58,000 nt of DNA from Adiantum capillus-veneris (lineage: Eukaryota; Streptophyta; Polypodiopsida; Polypodiales; Pteridaceae). The stretch's first letter is position 1. Every line of letters begins with the position of its first letter. The position numbers and the translations under genes are program-made. The notes beneath the pieces were generated by a model that ran no database searches, was not told the DNA's origin, and saw only the letters and a list, made by a program, of their open reading frames with translations. Where the stretch lies: the NCBI GenBank assembly GCA_014529385.2, contig CM043967.1:9253501-9311500 (forward strand), given 5' to 3'. Below are positions 31,837 to 41,731 of the stretch, one piece after another.

Positions 31837-33039
31837 TTAGAAGAATTCTTTCATGAGAGACTGTTGGAAGATTAGTGAAGAGTTATCATTCTTACCATTC
31901 TTACCGTTCTTACCGTTCTGCGGGTTCTGAGAAGTCTGCGAGGTATTTGTGGAAGTCTTGTTCTCCTTAGGCTTTCCCTTGTTGTGCTTCATCTCCTGTG
32001 CGAGAGCAATCGCTACCGCCTTGTTGAGATCGATTGGATCGAATACCTCGACATCGTACTTGATATACTCAACCAATCCAAAGAGAAAAGCCTCTTTGGG
32101 CTCATCATCCGACATGAGAAGTTGGGTACCTAGCTGCAAAACACGATTAGAGAAAGACATAACCGGCATACCATTTTGCTTGAGAGCGCGCCAATCGTCC
32201 TTCAATCGTGCGAGGTACCGAGGTGGCATAAACCGCGCCTTGAGCTTGTCTTGGAAATCAACCCAACTAAAAGAGAGGGGCATGAAATTGTCGAATGCCT
32301 CTAGGTGCGCGGCTAGCTGTGCCTCTTGCCATGTGTGGTACCAATTGATGGCATCACCGGCAAGGTACATAGCTGCCGTCAAAACTTTGCTATTTCCTGT
32401 CTTCTTAGTTGTCGCAAAATAAGCATTAAATCGATGCAACCAAGAATGAATAACTATAGCATCCATCTTACCGTCATACTTACTGAAAGTCAACTTTTCT
32501 GTGACTGGATGATTGGAATCCGCGTCGTGGCTTGCATTACTTGACGAACTCCTACGATCTTTGGGTAGTTCGGTCTTCGAAGCTAGGATGTGGGAAATAA
32601 ATTCTTGATGACGAATCTCCCTTTGAGCCTCTCGTTCATCGCGCTCGCGTTTGAAAGCAAGTCGATTTTCTTCTTGTTTTGCGGCAAGAGCAATGAGCTC
32701 ACGTTCCTGAGCAAGGCGATTTTCTTCTTGTTTTACGGCAAGTGTGGCGTTTCTTTCATCGCGTTCTCGGTCCTTGGCTTCTTGTGCACGGTCCTTTGCT
32801 GCTTGTTCTTCTGCTTTGCTTGCGAGTTGTGCCAATGCAACTCGATTCGTTTCTTGTTGTTGTGCCATCATGTCCAACATCGACTTGACCATCATCTCCA
32901 TAGGAGTGAGGACTACTTGTGGCGTAGATGGCGAAGGGGGAGGTTTGGAAAAATCTCCTAGTGGGGAGAATGCTTCGTCGCCTCTCTCATGCTCATCACC
33001 TGAATGTGAAGTATCCATGCCGCTTCGGGTGATGACCAT
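31837..33039 (-). CDS. Element B gag polyprotein
   Basis: A 400-codon frame starting MVITRSGMDTSHSG. Residues about 75-155 are a long charged helix rich in EERDAQR, probably a coiled coil. The capsid follows (about 187-345): LTFSKYDGKMDAIVIHSWLH, AMYLAGDAINWYHTWQ, FQDKLKARFMPPRYLARLKDDW and VLQLGTQLLMSDDEPKEAFLFG. The tail is low-complexity Asn/Gly/Lys. The frame ends with a TAA near a shift that separates it from the zinc knuckle. It is the second longest open frame in the window. Confidence 0.85.
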   Translation of the reverse strand: MVITRSGMDTSHSGDEHERGDEAFSPLGDFSKPPPSPSTPQVVLTPMEMMVKSMLDMMAQQQETNRVALAQLASKAEEQAAKDRAQEAKDRERDERNATLAVKQEENRLAQERELIALAAKQEENRLAFKRERDEREAQREIRHQEFISHILASKTELPKDRRSSSSNASHDADSNHPVTEKLTFSKYDGKMDAIVIHSWLHRFNAYFATTKKTGNSKVLTAAMYLAGDAINWYHTWQEAQLAAHLEAFDNFMPLSFSWVDFQDKLKARFMPPRYLARLKDDWRALKQNGMPVMSFSNRVLQLGTQLLMSDDEPKEAFLFGLVEYIKYDVEVFDPIDLNKAVAIALAQEMKHNKGKPKENKTSTNTSQTSQNPQNGKNGKNGKNDNSSLIFQQSLMKEFF

Positions 33040-33530
33040 GCACTAGGATCTTGGGGTCTTAAGCTCGCGAGGAACTTGGGTTCTTGAGGGTCTTGAGGTT
33101 CTTGAGGTCCTTGATTCGTGAGAATCTTGGGTTCTTGAGGTTCTTGAAGTTCTTGAGTCTTGAGGGTCTTGGGGTTCTTGAGGTTTTCTTCGCTTGCAAA
33201 TCGCGTTGGAGAAGGATCTTCTCTTCACCCGAGTTCTACTCCTTTCTGCAGGCGCACCCCTTGGCGGCCTTGCGCTCACACCAAGGTTGCTTTTTCCCAC
33301 CTCACGTCAATTGGCCGGCCGCTAAGTGCACGGTCCGCTCTCAATGAGTGAAAAGAGACACAAGGGAAGGCTCGATAAGCCCTTCTTTCTTGGAATTCTT
33401 GTCACTCTTCAACAAAACACGATTAGGAATCGCCACACCCACGTAAACTTGGGTTCATGCGATTGCAACAAGCAAATAATTCTTGTGGTTCTTGTGGTTC
33501 TTTCCTTGAGTAATGCAGAACACTTCCAAA

Positions 33531-33542
33531 GCTCTGATACCA
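33531..33542 (-). promoter_or_regulatory. Primer-binding site of element B
   Basis: Minus-strand TGGTATCAGAGC, one base after the LTR end CCTAACA. It is a perfect initiator-Met tRNA complement. Confidence 0.92.
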
Positions 33543-33543
33543 A

Positions 33544-34725
33544 TGTTAGGTGCAGCGGAATGAATGTTGTATTTTCTCAAGATTAGTGATCTTTATTGCT
33601 CAAGGTTCCTTTTAGTTCTTAGGGAAAGAGAGAGCTTTCCGTCTTATGGAGAGTGCTATGATCACGAACAAAGTGAGTGGATATTGTGCGTGCAAGTGAA
33701 TGGGACTGAGAGAAGGAGAGAGAAGAGATACGACACCCGAGAGTTTGTAAAACCCTCCTCCGAAGGCCCCACTCTCGTCGGCGAGAGTGGTCTACTTTGA
33801 TTGCACAAAGGTGTACAATGCGAATGCAATGGACTGATGCAATGGGACTATGCCGATGACGACGACGGTGATGACGACGACGACTTGATGGCTGAAATCT
33901 GGGATCTTCTAATCACTGAAATTCGGGACTGTTTCGGTGGCTGAAAATGACTGTTTTGGCTGCGTTTTTATGGCTGACAATGGGGGAACATCTGCAACCA
34001 ACTTGGGAGGATCTGCTACGGGGCATAAGGCTGAAAATCTGCGTTTCTTCAAGGCTGAACTGCAGATTCCCTAGCGTTAGTGTTTGGGCTGAAAAACGCT
34101 GGAAATGGCTGAAGTCTGCTGGCGTTTTTGGGAAGGAAAACGCTGCTGAAGCTATGGCGATTCTGCAATGAAAACGCTGGCTGAATTGGCACTCTAGGGC
34201 GATCATGCAAGGGGGACAAGCGCCAGAAGGTGGAGGACTTCACGGCGAAGGAAGGTCTGTGAAAAACGCCAAGGGGAAGGGAGGTATGGCGAGGATCTAC
34301 TGCTGGGGGGGTACTACTGAGAAGTTGCCTGTTGAGCGGGAAGCTCTTGCTGCCTCTTCTGCCAGAAAGTGCTAACTTGGGTTTGCTTATATATTAACTC
34401 AGCAAAATTGCCCTACCTACTTTTGTTGGAAAGTCACTTGAAAATAATAAGTGAAAATAACCAAAAATAGGAAAATAGGCTAAATGCACTGGAAAATTCC
34501 CCTAACTGATGCTAATGGATTCTGATGGGAATTTCGATGATCATGTTGTGTGCAACCGGAGGATATGCATCTATGCTAAGTGACTGGGCATGCACGGTCT
34601 ACTAATACTCACAAAAGTGCCAGATCACTGCTAATCTAAACTGACTTGAGTGACTTGACTGACGGGAACCCTGCTATGGTGTGGCTCGTCCACGGGCACA
34701 TAGGGTTGGGATGTGTCACGTGACA
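33544..34725 (-). repeat. 5' LTR of element B (right copy)
   Basis: 1182 bp. Plus-strand reading TGTTAGGTGC...GTCACGTGACA, followed by the target duplication TACGG. Confidence 0.93.
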
Positions 34726-34730
34726 TACGG

Positions 34731-35208
34731 CTTTTGCCAAAGTTCGCGAGGCTTTGCAAAAATCTCAAGAACGACAGAAAAAGGCACCGGATCGCCATCA
34801 TCGCAATTTGAAATTGACGGAGGATGATTGGGTGCTCTTACGTTTTGAGAAGGCACGACTGAGAAAGAAGAAGGGAAGGAGAGGCTTTTTCCAAAGCTTA
34901 GTATGAGATACTACGGACCTTGACATTCACAATGCATTTCATGTGAGTCTCTTGAAACCTTTCAAAGGTGATGTGTCTGATGATGGGGAGCCCGATGAGC
35001 AACCCGAAGTGGAGGAAAACGAGGAGATCCTTGTTCCTAAACAGATTTTGGCACATAAGGACACAAAGAATAAGGTAAAGTAAGAAGGCGGTTCTTGGTT
35101 AAGTTCAAGAACTATCCTGCATTGGATGCGAAGTGGATGGAGGAGGAGGACCAAGTAAATACTCCTCAGATTGTGAACCTTTACCTTGAAGCTTTTGGTT
35201 TAGCATAG
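34731..35208 (+). pseudogene. Element C integrase C-terminus and chromodomain-like tail
   Basis: The integrase frame resumes after TACGG with the linker that ends SQERQKKAPDRHHR, then DDWVLLRFEKARLRKKKG. A one-base shift near 34877 is followed by a deletion at 34920, where the equivalent of about 20 residues seen in E is missing. Next come IHNAFHVSLLKPFKGD, the acidic spacer, and after another shift near 35070 the segment RRFLVKFKNYPALDAKWMEEE. The frame ends at TAG 35206-35208. Confidence 0.85.
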
Positions 35209-35808
35209 TCTATTCCAAATGGAACCCAAAATTCAGCTTGTGGCCGCAAATTTGGTGCAGTGGGATGCACAAGAGGGGAGTTATTCCGCTTCTTTGTCAA
35301 TAGATGCCTTAATTTTAGAATACTAGAGTCATTGATGTCTCTTTGAGCTTCAGGGATATTGAGAGCTGACAGTATTCTACTGTATGACTTTATGAAATGG
35401 AATTCCTGAATATGAAACTGATTTGTTCTTGACTTGTTTTTAAGTGCAGGAACTGATAGACGAAATGACTGCAGCATTTTGGTCTAAATGATCTCGAATA
35501 GACATGGTTGCAATAGGGGTTAGTCAATCGGATATCTATGAGGTCCCGATTGGATCTAGATGCGATTGCTAGCTACATTGCCGATAAATCATGGTCTAAG
35601 ATCCGAATCAATGTTGAACGTCATGTGATGTCGAGTTATGTCTTGTGATGTCATGTGATGTGACTGTCGATTGGCACATGTGCTAGATGCTGGCACATGT
35701 GCTAGATGTGTGTTCCTAGTGCGTAGGTACTAACAGTCAGTGTCTGCTAAGACAATTTATGGCCTCTGTCTATTTTGCAAGCGTACTCGAGGGCGATTAC
35801 AATGCTTT
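35209..35808 (+). other. Element C 3' non-coding region
   Basis: About 600 bp without a gene. It is similar to the corresponding part of E (36700-37298), with ATGTGATGTC/ATGTGCTAGATG repeats near 35620-35710. Confidence 0.7.
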
Positions 35809-35821
35809 CAAGAGGGGGGTA
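35809..35821 (+). promoter_or_regulatory. Polypurine tract of element C
   Basis: CAAGAGGGGGGTA directly precedes TGTCACAAAG. The same tract occurs before the 3' LTRs of E (37299-37310) and A (45112-45124). Confidence 0.88.
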
Positions 35822-36062
35822 TGTCACAAAGTGATGACATGGCTGCCCGCTATACACACACACCCTCTGCTGGAAACCCTAATTGCTAGAAACCCTAACC
35901 CTAATTGTTGGAAAACCTAACCCTAATTGCAAGAAAAACCCTAACCCTAATTGCTGACGTGACAGGGCTGACACGTGGCAGCTGTACGGACGCCTCTGTG
36001 ATTTGCGGCGGAATTTCCGGAAAGCAGTTCTGGCGGCAGTTTTTGGGCATTGCTTTTCCCAC

Positions 36063-36100
<38 letters not shown>

Positions 36101-36114
36101 TCTTTGCTTTATTA

Positions 36115-36161
<47 letters not shown>

Positions 36162-36242
36162 AAGCTCCTGCTTTATTTTTGAAGTGCTTTTGATTTTCAG
36201 CTTTTGGGCTCTGCTTTTGGCATCCGTTGTAACTTTATTTTA

Positions 36243-36313
<71 letters not shown>

Positions 36314-36660
36314 AAAGCTCCTGCTTTATTTTTAAAGGGCTTTTGATTTTCAGCTTTTGGGCTCTGCTTTTGGCATCCCTTGTAACTTTAAATATGTGAG
36401 CAAGCCTCTCACAACTCAGAGCATCTGGACGCAAAGTCTGAGTGTGGAACGCCTGCTCGCACTCTTGTACTTTGAACTCAAATTAATACAAAAAGAAATA
36501 CTGAAAGGGGCGCCAGTCTTTGGGGCCAATATCTCTAGGCACGGAACTGCGCCGGGCGAGTGTCGAATAAATTGTGAACTGTGAACTGTGAACTGTTTTA
36601 AAGTGGTTATTTGGTGCTGTCACGGTAGATTCTTGACTTGGAGTGCTTACGTCTGTTACA
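35822..36660 (+). repeat. 3' LTR of element C (with internal duplication)
   Basis: 839 bp, TGTCACAAAG...GTCTGTTACA, followed by CTAGC. It is longer than the 5' LTR because about 156 bp from AAAGGAAAGCTCCTGC to TTGTAACTTTA is present twice, separated by a long GA tract (36246-36310). Further GA tracts lie at 36069-36095 and 36117-36154. The R block is at 36492-36514. Confidence 0.92.
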
Positions 36661-36665
36661 CTAGC

Positions 36666-37298
36666 AGATACTCCTCAGATTGTGAATCTTTACCTTGAAG
36701 CATTTGGTTTAGCATAGTCTATTCCAAATCGAACCCCGAACGCAACTTGGGCGGAATTTGATGCAGCGGGTATGCACAAGAGGAGAGTGGCTCCACTCCT
36801 TTGTCAACAGATTGCCTCGATTTTTTTTATACTAAAGTCACTGATGTCTCTTTTGAGTTTCAGGGATACTGTGAGCTAACAGTTTCTGTTGTAATGACTT
36901 TAAGAACTGGAATTCCCGATAATATGATACTAATTTGTACTTGACTTGTTTAAGTGCAAGAACTGATAGACGAAATTACTGCAGCATTTCGATCTCGATA
37001 GACATGATTGCAATAAGAATTAGTTCATCAGGTATCTATGAGGTCCCGACTGGATCTAGATGCGATTGCTAAATACATTGCCGATTAATCATGGTCTGAG
37101 CTCTGAATGAATTTTTGAATGTGATTTGTCATGTGATGTCATGTGACCTCAAGTGATGTCCTGTGATGTGACTGTCGATTGGTACATGTGCTAGATGTGT
37201 TTTCCTAGTGCGTCGGTACTAACAGTCAGTGTCTGCTAAGACAGTTTATGGCCTCTGTCAGTTTTGCGGGCGTAATCGAGGGCGATTACAATGCTTTC
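36666..37298 (+). other. Element E 3' non-coding region
   Basis: It continues the E sequence after the CTAGC duplication and closely resembles 35157-35808 of C. No gene is present. Confidence 0.8.
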
Positions 37299-37310
37299 AA
37301 AAGGGGGGTA
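37299..37310 (+). promoter_or_regulatory. Polypurine tract of element E
   Basis: AAAAGGGGGGTA immediately before TGTCACAAAC. Confidence 0.85.
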
Positions 37311-37340
37311 TGTCACAAACTGGTGACGTGTCACGGCCTT
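37311..37340 (+). repeat. Element E 3' LTR, first 30 bp (split by A)
   Basis: TGTCACAAACTGG... up to the GCCTT duplication at 37336-37340. It resumes at 46609. Confidence 0.85.
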
Positions 37341-38821
37341 TGTCACCGGCGTGTGACTACTATCTATTCCTTTTGTTGATTTCTTTCTTATTATTTATTT
37401 ACTTTCACTTTTTGGAAACACCCCTCGAGAAATCTAACTGCCCTGCATTGCATAGCTAGTGTGGAACTGTCCAGAGGAAGTCTAGGCCTGAGGGCAAGAG
37501 AGCACTAAGGTTGGACAAGGACTATGGTTAGCCAAAGTGGGGTCATTGACTAGCCAAAGTGGAATCCTTTGCTGCAGAGGCTACATTTCAGTTCTGGGTG
37601 TGGCTACAGTGTACAAAGGGGGTCAGATGACCTAGAAAGATACAATGGCAACATCTCCTAAAATTTATGGAACTGCTATTTTGGGACCTGAAAATGTGTT
37701 TGCATCATTACCTCCGGAATGACAAGGGAAACATTTTCTTACTCAGCCGTGAAGTCAACTGGGCAACCGGTTGGGAGATTTTTAGGCGGCAACCCCGAAA
37801 CGGGAAATAGGCTGTAAATGTGCCAAATGGCACATTTCTGTGCACTTTCCTCATGCATGAAGAAGTGGCGCTGAATTTGAAGGGAGGAGGAGCTCATTTG
37901 CAGATTTTGTCACAGGTTAAGAGCTATGGAGTGCTTCCTTTCCCTCCTATGTACAGTGCGGTGCCAGGAGTGATTTCCTGCCTCACGCTACGCACTGCCC
38001 TCTCTCTCCCCTATGGCAGTATGTTATGCCCCTCTAGTGGGCTTTTCAATTGACCAATGTACAGTAGTGTGGGTTCATGCGCGATTGCCAACGCAAGAGC
38101 CTCTTGCACAAGTACTGGATTAGCTAGCGGCCAATCCCCCGCAGGTACAGGTGAATTCGGAGAGGTTTCACGCCAGAAATCTTGTCCGATTCAAAGGGCA
38201 AGTAGCCTTACAGGTGCGGGAGCTCGAGGACTTGCTACGGATGCGACCGGCACGCGAAACGGAGCCCGAAACAGTAAATTACAGCCTGCTGTGTATTTTT
38301 GCAGGTTTAGGGTTTTGGCCCTAAACGGACCCTAATACCCCCAAGAGGCTCGGGGACGCAAGGGGACCGCTGTATAGGCGATCTGGCGCATTTTCAGGGC
38401 TGAAAACAGAGAATTCAGCGTGCTGCAGATTCTCGCCAGGTTTTGCAAAGTGCCCGTATGCGTCGGGAAAGTCATTCAATGCGTGGGAATACTGACTGTG
38501 AAGGGTCCTAGTACAGTTATGCTGTCGAAATCGGGCCGGAACAGTTGAAATTTAGCCAAGTGTGTGTGGGGCAGCTTGTAGGGATCCACAGCGTTTATTC
38601 CCTCTTTTGAACAATAAAGAAATACCGAAAGGGCGCCTGAGTTAGGGGCCAATCTGGTGTCGGTCTACTCATGCAGGTGCAATCTAGCAACCTGTATCCC
38701 TCTCCCCTTTGTTGTGTCTTGAAAGGACAGGTAAAGTGGACGACAAATTAAATGGGTGAAAGCTAAATCAAGGTTTGAAGTAAAGTCTACCGCCCTTTTT
38801 GGATTGAACAGGCCGGATTCA
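37341..38821 (+). repeat. 5' LTR of element A
   Basis: 1481 bp, TGTCACCGGCGTG...GGCCGGATTCA. The first kilobase is nearly identical to the 3' LTR. The last 470 bp are visibly more diverged, and a second, better-matching copy of that part follows at 38930. The R block is at 38616-38637, lacking one G. Confidence 0.92.
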
Positions 38822-38839
38822 TGGTTCCATCGACGAGAC
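38822..38839 (+). promoter_or_regulatory. Primer-binding-site position of element A (unusual)
   Basis: TGGTTCCATCGACGAGAC follows the LTR end directly; the second copy at 39399-39416 reads TGGTTCCATCGCCGGGAT. TGG matches a tRNA CCA end, and the rest resembles the 3' end of plant tRNA-Glu from memory. It is not TGGTATCAGAGC. The tRNA identity is an inference. Confidence 0.5.
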
Positions 38840-38929
38840 TAAATCACTTTTTCCCATGGAAGTGAGCCTTGGTCACTTTGGGCTTGAAGACACAGGGGAT
38901 CATAGACCAGACACAGGGAATTGCAATTT

Positions 38930-39505
38930 CGGGGACACGAGGGGACCGCTGTGCAGGTGATCTGGCGCATTTTCGGGGCTGGAAACAGAGAATTCAGCGT
39001 GCTGCAGATTCTCGCCAGGTTTTGCAAAGTGCCCGTATGCATTGGGAAAGTCATTCAATGCGTGGGAATACTGACTGTGAAGGGTCTAGTACAGTTATGC
39101 TGCCGAAATCGGATCGGAACAGTTGAAATTCAGCCAAGCTTGTGCGGGACAGCTTGTAGGGAACCACAGCGTTTATTCCCTCTTTTAAACAATAAAGAAA
39201 TACCGAAAGGGGCGCCTAAGTTAGGGGCCAATCTAGTGTAGGTCTACTCATACAGGTGCAATCTAGCAGCCTGTATCCCTCTCCCCTCTGTTGTGTCTTG
39301 AAAGTACAGGTAAAGTGGGCGACGAATTAAATGGGTGAAAGCAAATAAGGTTTAAGTCTAAAGTCTACCGCTATTTTTGAAGTTAACAACCGGTTTCATG
39401 GTTCCATCGCCGGGATTAAATCACTTTTTCCCATAGAAGTGAGCCTTGGTCAGTTTGGGTTTGAAAACACAGGGGATCATAGACCAGACACAGGGAATTG
39501 CAATT
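38930..39505 (+). repeat. Second copy of LTR 3' part plus leader in element A
   Basis: Repeats 38351-38929 in tandem (period about 579 bp): the CGGGGACGC...GACCGCTGTG stretch, R block (39194-39216), U5, LTR end (39398), primer site (39399) and leader up to TTGCAATT. In diagnostic positions (for example TCATACAGGTGC and GAAAGTACAGG) this copy agrees with the 3' LTR, while the first copy does not. Confidence 0.9.
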
Positions 39506-41395
39506 ATGGCTAACAGACCAGATGATGTGACTGAAGAGGTTTCCTCTTCACAGGGTGAACAAACACATGAAGTGGGTGAGTCTTCAAGACCACCACAGAC
39601 GGATGATGATATATTCAGGACCCAGTTGGCTACTGTTGTGGCTATGTTCACACAAGTAATGCAGAACCCGAGGTTTTTAGCCTTTCTGCAACCTCCTCTT
39701 CCGTCTCAGCAAGTTGGGTCATTGGATCATATTCAAAAGCCTGTTAAGGCTCGAACACAGGTGATTCATACTGCAGAGTCAATGGAAACACCTGTACACT
39801 TAACGAAGAACATGCAGTCTCCAATACCTGTGCCTAAGGTGCAAGAACAGGTGGCTGAGATGCAAATCTTTCAAGCTGTACCAGTTCAGCCAGCCACTTT
39901 TCAGCAGCCTATCGCTGGTTCTAATGGACAGGGAAGCAACCTACAGGCTATGCAACAGGTCTTCCCACCACCTTCAGTACACCCTGGCTATTTTGGAGGT
40001 GGATCGGTATTCCAGAGCATGGCTGGTCATGCACCTGGAACTCAGTTTTACACGCCAGGAACAGTGTTCGGGGGTGCTCAAACAATGATGCCTAACCCCA
40101 TGTATGGTGTCACGGGCATGCTACCAGGGTTTCAAAGCACTCAGAGCCAATTTGGGATGCCACAGGCAAATTTTGGTATGGCTGGAATTACAAATCAACA
40201 GCTAAATATGGCATTTCCAGGTCAACTTAATTGCCGTCAGGGAACACAAATGAACCCTAACAGTGTTCCCATGTTTCAGTCACTTCCATATAACAACTTA
40301 ACGCCGCTGGAGAGGCCAACTCCGTACAAAGAAGGTGGCAAAGGTGTGACATTCACGACCTTTACAGGGTTTGATGACAGGAAGAAGGCTCTCTCATTCT
40401 TCCAACAGTTTGACAAGGCCTATGCACGGGGAAACTTTACAGAGGCTTCAAAGGTCCACAAGGTAGTCACTTTCTTAACAGGGAATGCGGGACAATGGTG
40501 GACAACTTTATTGCTGCAAGGGCAAGCTCTGTCCACATGGATTTACTTCAAGCAGATTTTTGCAGCAGCATGGTTATCTGATGACTTTGAAGCAGATGTC
40601 ATGACAGAATGGCACCGGCTTAATGCTGCCACTTGCAAGAATCTCGATGACTACAATCGGAAGTTTTGGAAAGCTCTACTTCCAGTAACTTCCTATAGGT
40701 TTGTGCCATTGATAGAACAGATTGAAAAATACTATTGTGGCCTACCCAAAGGATTGAGAAAGTACTGCACGAAGACCAAAGTCACTACTTTGACGCAGCT
40801 CATCGAGGTAGCAAACACTGGCAATGGTTTGCTCAAGGGAGAAGATTGTGAATTCAATATTGGCATCAAGGAAGGATTAGCCAAGAAAAAATCAGCGAAG
40901 AAGTATGTTCCCAAGGAGGTTCCTAAAGTGACTCGGGAGCCAGCCAACACAGGGAAAGACAAAGCTACGGCTGAATCAGAAAAGGGACCAGCGAAGAAAT
41001 GGAAAAGACGTTTTCCTCGCAAGTCGGAAGAACAAAAGAAGGTCCTGAGGTCAGAAAACAAATGCTTCATCTGTGAGCAGCCTGGCCACATTGCTTACAA
41101 TTGTCCTACAAAGAAAAGGCCAGCTGATTCTCAGGACAAGGAGGACAAGAAAGGAAAGAAGCCCATGGCTGGTCTAGTTCCAGATATGGTGGGCGACAAG
41201 CCAAATTCAGATGCAAGTGAGCTTTGCAGAGCATGGGGAAAGGTCAGGGATCAAACAGTGCTTATCTTCTTTGATCCAGGTGCCAAGGCCAACTTCATTT
41301 CCCCAGAATTGGTTTCAAAGTTGGGAATCAGACCTGAAGAGATGGGTATACAGCAGAGGCAGGTTTGGCATGTCCTGGCCATACAGAGGCTGTGA
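39506..41395 (+). CDS. Element A gag with start of the aspartic protease
   Basis: The ATG at 39506 (MANRPDDVTEEVSSSQ) is chosen because it is the first one after the primer site and leader; the frame is open slightly further upstream. Residues 1-270 are Gln/Pro/Met-rich and probably disordered. The capsid lies at about 275-440: VTFTTFTGFDDRKKALSFFQQ, VVTFLTGNAGQWWTTLLL, FWKALLPVTSY and LPKGLRKYC. A Lys-rich stretch precedes a CCHC zinc knuckle CFICEQPGHIAYNC (residues 520-533). The protease begins with FFDPGAKANFISPELV, the triad being Asp-Pro-Gly at 590-592. The frame then shifts near 41365, so a complete protease is not made. Confidence 0.85.
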   Translation: MANRPDDVTEEVSSSQGEQTHEVGESSRPPQTDDDIFRTQLATVVAMFTQVMQNPRFLAFLQPPLPSQQVGSLDHIQKPVKARTQVIHTAESMETPVHLTKNMQSPIPVPKVQEQVAEMQIFQAVPVQPATFQQPIAGSNGQGSNLQAMQQVFPPPSVHPGYFGGGSVFQSMAGHAPGTQFYTPGTVFGGAQTMMPNPMYGVTGMLPGFQSTQSQFGMPQANFGMAGITNQQLNMAFPGQLNCRQGTQMNPNSVPMFQSLPYNNLTPLERPTPYKEGGKGVTFTTFTGFDDRKKALSFFQQFDKAYARGNFTEASKVHKVVTFLTGNAGQWWTTLLLQGQALSTWIYFKQIFAAAWLSDDFEADVMTEWHRLNAATCKNLDDYNRKFWKALLPVTSYRFVPLIEQIEKYYCGLPKGLRKYCTKTKVTTLTQLIEVANTGNGLLKGEDCEFNIGIKEGLAKKKSAKKYVPKEVPKVTREPANTGKDKATAESEKGPAKKWKRRFPRKSEEQKKVLRSENKCFICEQPGHIAYNCPTKKRPADSQDKEDKKGKKPMAGLVPDMVGDKPNSDASELCRAWGKVRDQTVLIFFDPGAKANFISPELVSKLGIRPEEMGIQQRQVWHVLAIQRL

Positions 41396-41731
41396 CACCC
41401 ATCATTGGAAAGTTGCGCCTACATATCCAGTCCTATGTAGATGCTGAAGAATTTTACACCATGCCACTGCACGGATGTGATGTGTTGTTAGGTATTCCTT
41501 GGTTGTTTCGTGTACAGGGAATCATGGATGCCTACAACAAAAAGATCACTGTACAAAGCAGGGGAAAGACTCACATTCTGGATATAAAGCTTAAAGTGGA
41601 GACTATTCCCTGTATCAACTTCTGCTATTACTTCTGTAATGAAAAAGCATCTTTCTGCGTACATGCTTTTTGCACGTGAAATGTCAGATTGTGATGAATC
41701 AAATTTATCTGTGCTAGATAAATAAAGGTCA
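41365..41731 (+). pseudogene. Element A protease C-terminal part and linker
   Basis: In a shifted frame: VTPIIGKLRLHIQSYVDAEEFY, MPLHGCDVLLGIPWLF and GKTHILDIKLKVE. The hydrophobic LLGIPW segment is the second conserved part of Ty3-type proteases. A second shift near 41640 and an in-frame stop TAA (about 41722) separate it from RT. Confidence 0.8.

Larger units (their letters stand above)
28891..34725 (-). mobile_element. Element B: non-autonomous LTR element with gag and protease only
   Basis: LTRs 28891-30067 and 33544-34725 (TGTTAGGTGC...CACGTGACA on the plus strand) are flanked by TACGG (28886-28890 and 34726-34730). The element reads on the minus strand: primer site 33531-33542, gag, zinc knuckle, protease, an acidic region, a further open frame, and a polypurine tract (30068-30079). 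RT, RNase H and integrase are missing in the 3.5-kb interior. The LTR copies differ by only a few percent by eye, so insertion is fairly recent, and it must have used another element's enzymes. Confidence 0.9.
17463..36660 (+). mobile_element. Element C: full-length Ty3/gypsy element carrying nested D and B
   Basis: LTRs at 17463-18159 and 35822-36660 are flanked by the 5-bp duplication CTAGC (17458-17462 and 36661-36665). Without D and B the internal part carries gag, protease, RT, RNase H, integrase and a chromodomain-like end, in Ty3 order. Primer site and polypurine tract are both present. Stops and shifts occur in gag, after RT and in the integrase tail. The relationship to E, A and G is clear from shared protein motifs. 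Confidence 0.9.
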
